From the NCBI GenBank assembly GCA_002786025.1, contig NHNW01000007.1, positions 310,001 through 374,000 on the forward strand: a stretch of 64,000 nucleotides of DNA, in the 5' to 3' direction. Every line of letters begins with the position of its first letter. The first letter of the stretch is position 1. The notes under the pieces were generated by a model. It worked only from the letters and a program-made list of their open reading frames with translations, searched no databases and was not told the origin of the DNA. Source of the DNA: Zasmidium citrigriseum. Its lineage: Eukaryota; Ascomycota; Dothideomycetes; Mycosphaerellales; Mycosphaerellaceae. The position numbers and the translations under genes are program-made. This document shows positions 62,564-64,000 of the stretch, in pieces.

Positions 62564-64000
62564 CGTGAAGAGACTGCTCCAGTAGAACGCAGATTTGTCA
62601 ACAGAGACAGATAACGTTTGCCCATCGACTGTTCTTATACAACACAACAGTCCACTAAGTCCCCGCCAGGAAGTAGTCAGACTCACCTGAAGGGCCAACA
62701 TATCCCCTCCCTTCGAAACTTTCACCTACGTAAACACTCGTCTTCCTGTTTCGATGCGCTCGAATGACCGAGGAACTGGATTCCCTTCCATTTGCTATGG
62801 TTGGCTAAAGCGATGTGATCGTGGCCATATCAGGGTGTAATCGTGGGCATCACATGTGATGAGGATCGGGTATGTGGTCGGGAATCAAGTGATGTTGGAA
62901 GTTGTCTTTCCGTATAGACTTCAGAATTGTTTCGAACTCGTATAGCGGAGCTCGAAGTTCAAGTGTCTGAGTCGTGGGTGTGGAAGTCGAAGTCTCGATT
63001 TCGAGGATGACCAGGGTACTGGCGTGCGTGCATGTGAGGCTCTCCACTTCGTCGCTGTCGTACTGAAGCTTCGAGGTGACGTTCGAAAGTCGCCGAAGAA
63101 CCCTAGAGCGCTAGTGGCGTTGCATGTGATGGGTATGTTCACTTGCCGAAACGAGTCCAACAACCGTGATCCAGGGCCTTTGCGTCAATGTCACGCGAAA
63201 GCGTCCATTGATGTCTTCTTCTCAACAACGATCCCCGGAACAATAGCTGCATGTGATGGGTGTGGTACATAGGTCTTCGCTCGGCCGATAGATATGGGGG
63301 CGGTCTCGAGTCAGGAACGATTGTCTGTGACCAACCTCGCAATCATCTCGTTCTAAGGCCAGGATGGTCCGCTTATACGAGTTTAGTACCGTGCATCCAC
63401 ACGACCTCGATGCCTGTCAGTTGCGTCAAAAGGCTTATCAGCATTGAAAGTCGCAACCATCCTCACGCCAATCCCGGGATTACCTCCGCATACCGTGTTT
63501 CAAGTCGTCGAAGCTTCTGTCTGTTCCTATGAGCTTAGTCCTCAATGATTAGTCAACTAGAGACATCGCTGGTGTACCAAGTTAGTGAAGACTATCAAGG
63601 GGCAAAAGTTTGGAGTGCCGACATGTGTCAAACCAGTCATGCCCACACGCCGGTAGCGGAAACTTGAAGCAAATACGCAGACCGACATCCCGAGGTAATC
63701 ACAACGGAGACTGTGTGGGGTGCAACTTGATAGTCTGCAGAATGTGTGTCAATATCGTCGTCGTATGTAAACTTGGCTACTACTCACAGGCAACGGTACC
63801 TGTTCCTGGATGCTCTATCCACTTTCAATCAGCCAAGACTCGAAGGGCATAGTCTTCGAACCAAGCAAGCCGCCAATGTGGCATTGACGCACCAAGGTGC
63901 CACTTACGGCTGCCATGCTTTTTGAACGCCTTGAATGCAAGCTCGCCAGGCCACCCTCGAAAAGAAAGTGTATCGGGCTCCGTCCATCCTCGAAACGAAA
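62564..64000. other. Gene-free right end of the window
   Basis: About 1.4 kb upstream of the cutinase gene. Contains its promoter. Open frames on both strands are short and lack domains; no RNA gene or repeat recognised. Confidence 0.5.

Overview
The window comes from the nuclear genome of a filamentous ascomycete. The genes have short (about 49-105 bp) GT-AG introns. Families typical of Pezizomycotina are present: an SSK1 response regulator, a HET-domain protein, a fused isocyanide synthase-dioxygenase, a cutinase, an SRPK-like kinase and a long-tailed annexin. The gene content would suit the Dothideomycetes (Mycosphaerellales/Capnodiales), but that placement is an inference from family style and not from a search. 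The base composition is moderately GC-rich. One short assembly gap (13 N) lies inside the annexin gene. I saw no rRNA, tRNA or transposon.

Layout. 1-22 kb is a mostly housekeeping block: STRAP-type WD40 protein, Whi3-like RNA-binding protein, a small conserved protein, annexin, a disordered Arg/His-rich protein, cytochrome c oxidase subunit VIIa (four exons, 80 aa) divergent from a PPR-like mitochondrial protein, a flavin-nucleotide-binding oxidase-like protein, an SDR, a TauD-type dioxygenase and an M24-type peptidase-fold protein. 22.3-30.4 kb holds six tandem minus-strand paralogues of a small BTB/POZ protein ending in a Cys-pair zinc-ribbon-like tail. Two more copies lie at 39-41 kb on the plus strand, on the far side of a GNAT acetyltransferase, a small NTF2/SnoaL-like protein, SSK1 and a beta-lactamase-family esterase. 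Next come an aquaporin with altered NPA boxes, a DUF1295/steroid-reductase-like membrane protein and a tiny twin-repeat Cys-rich protein. 46-53.4 kb looks like a small isocyanide biosynthetic cluster: isocyanide synthase fused to a TauD-type oxygenase, an FAD monooxygenase and an MFS transporter. 53.7-58.4 kb is a self/non-self-recognition island: an intact HET protein whose C-terminus resembles translation factor eIF5A without the hypusine lysine, then an SRPK-like kinase with two in-frame stops and the broken 3' part of another HET-type gene. 58.7-62.6 kb encodes a secreted Gly-rich protein and a cutinase with a long Gly/Ser-rich tail, which share a similar secretion leader.

Most striking are the HET-eIF5A fusion, the BTB-ribbon array together with a shared upstream motif (ATTCAY, spacer, GCCAAGAC) in at least six of its eight members, and the 58-aa duplicated CxxC/CCC peptide next to the isocyanide synthase. 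Exon models were built by hand from splice consensus and reading frame; every model listed closes in frame.
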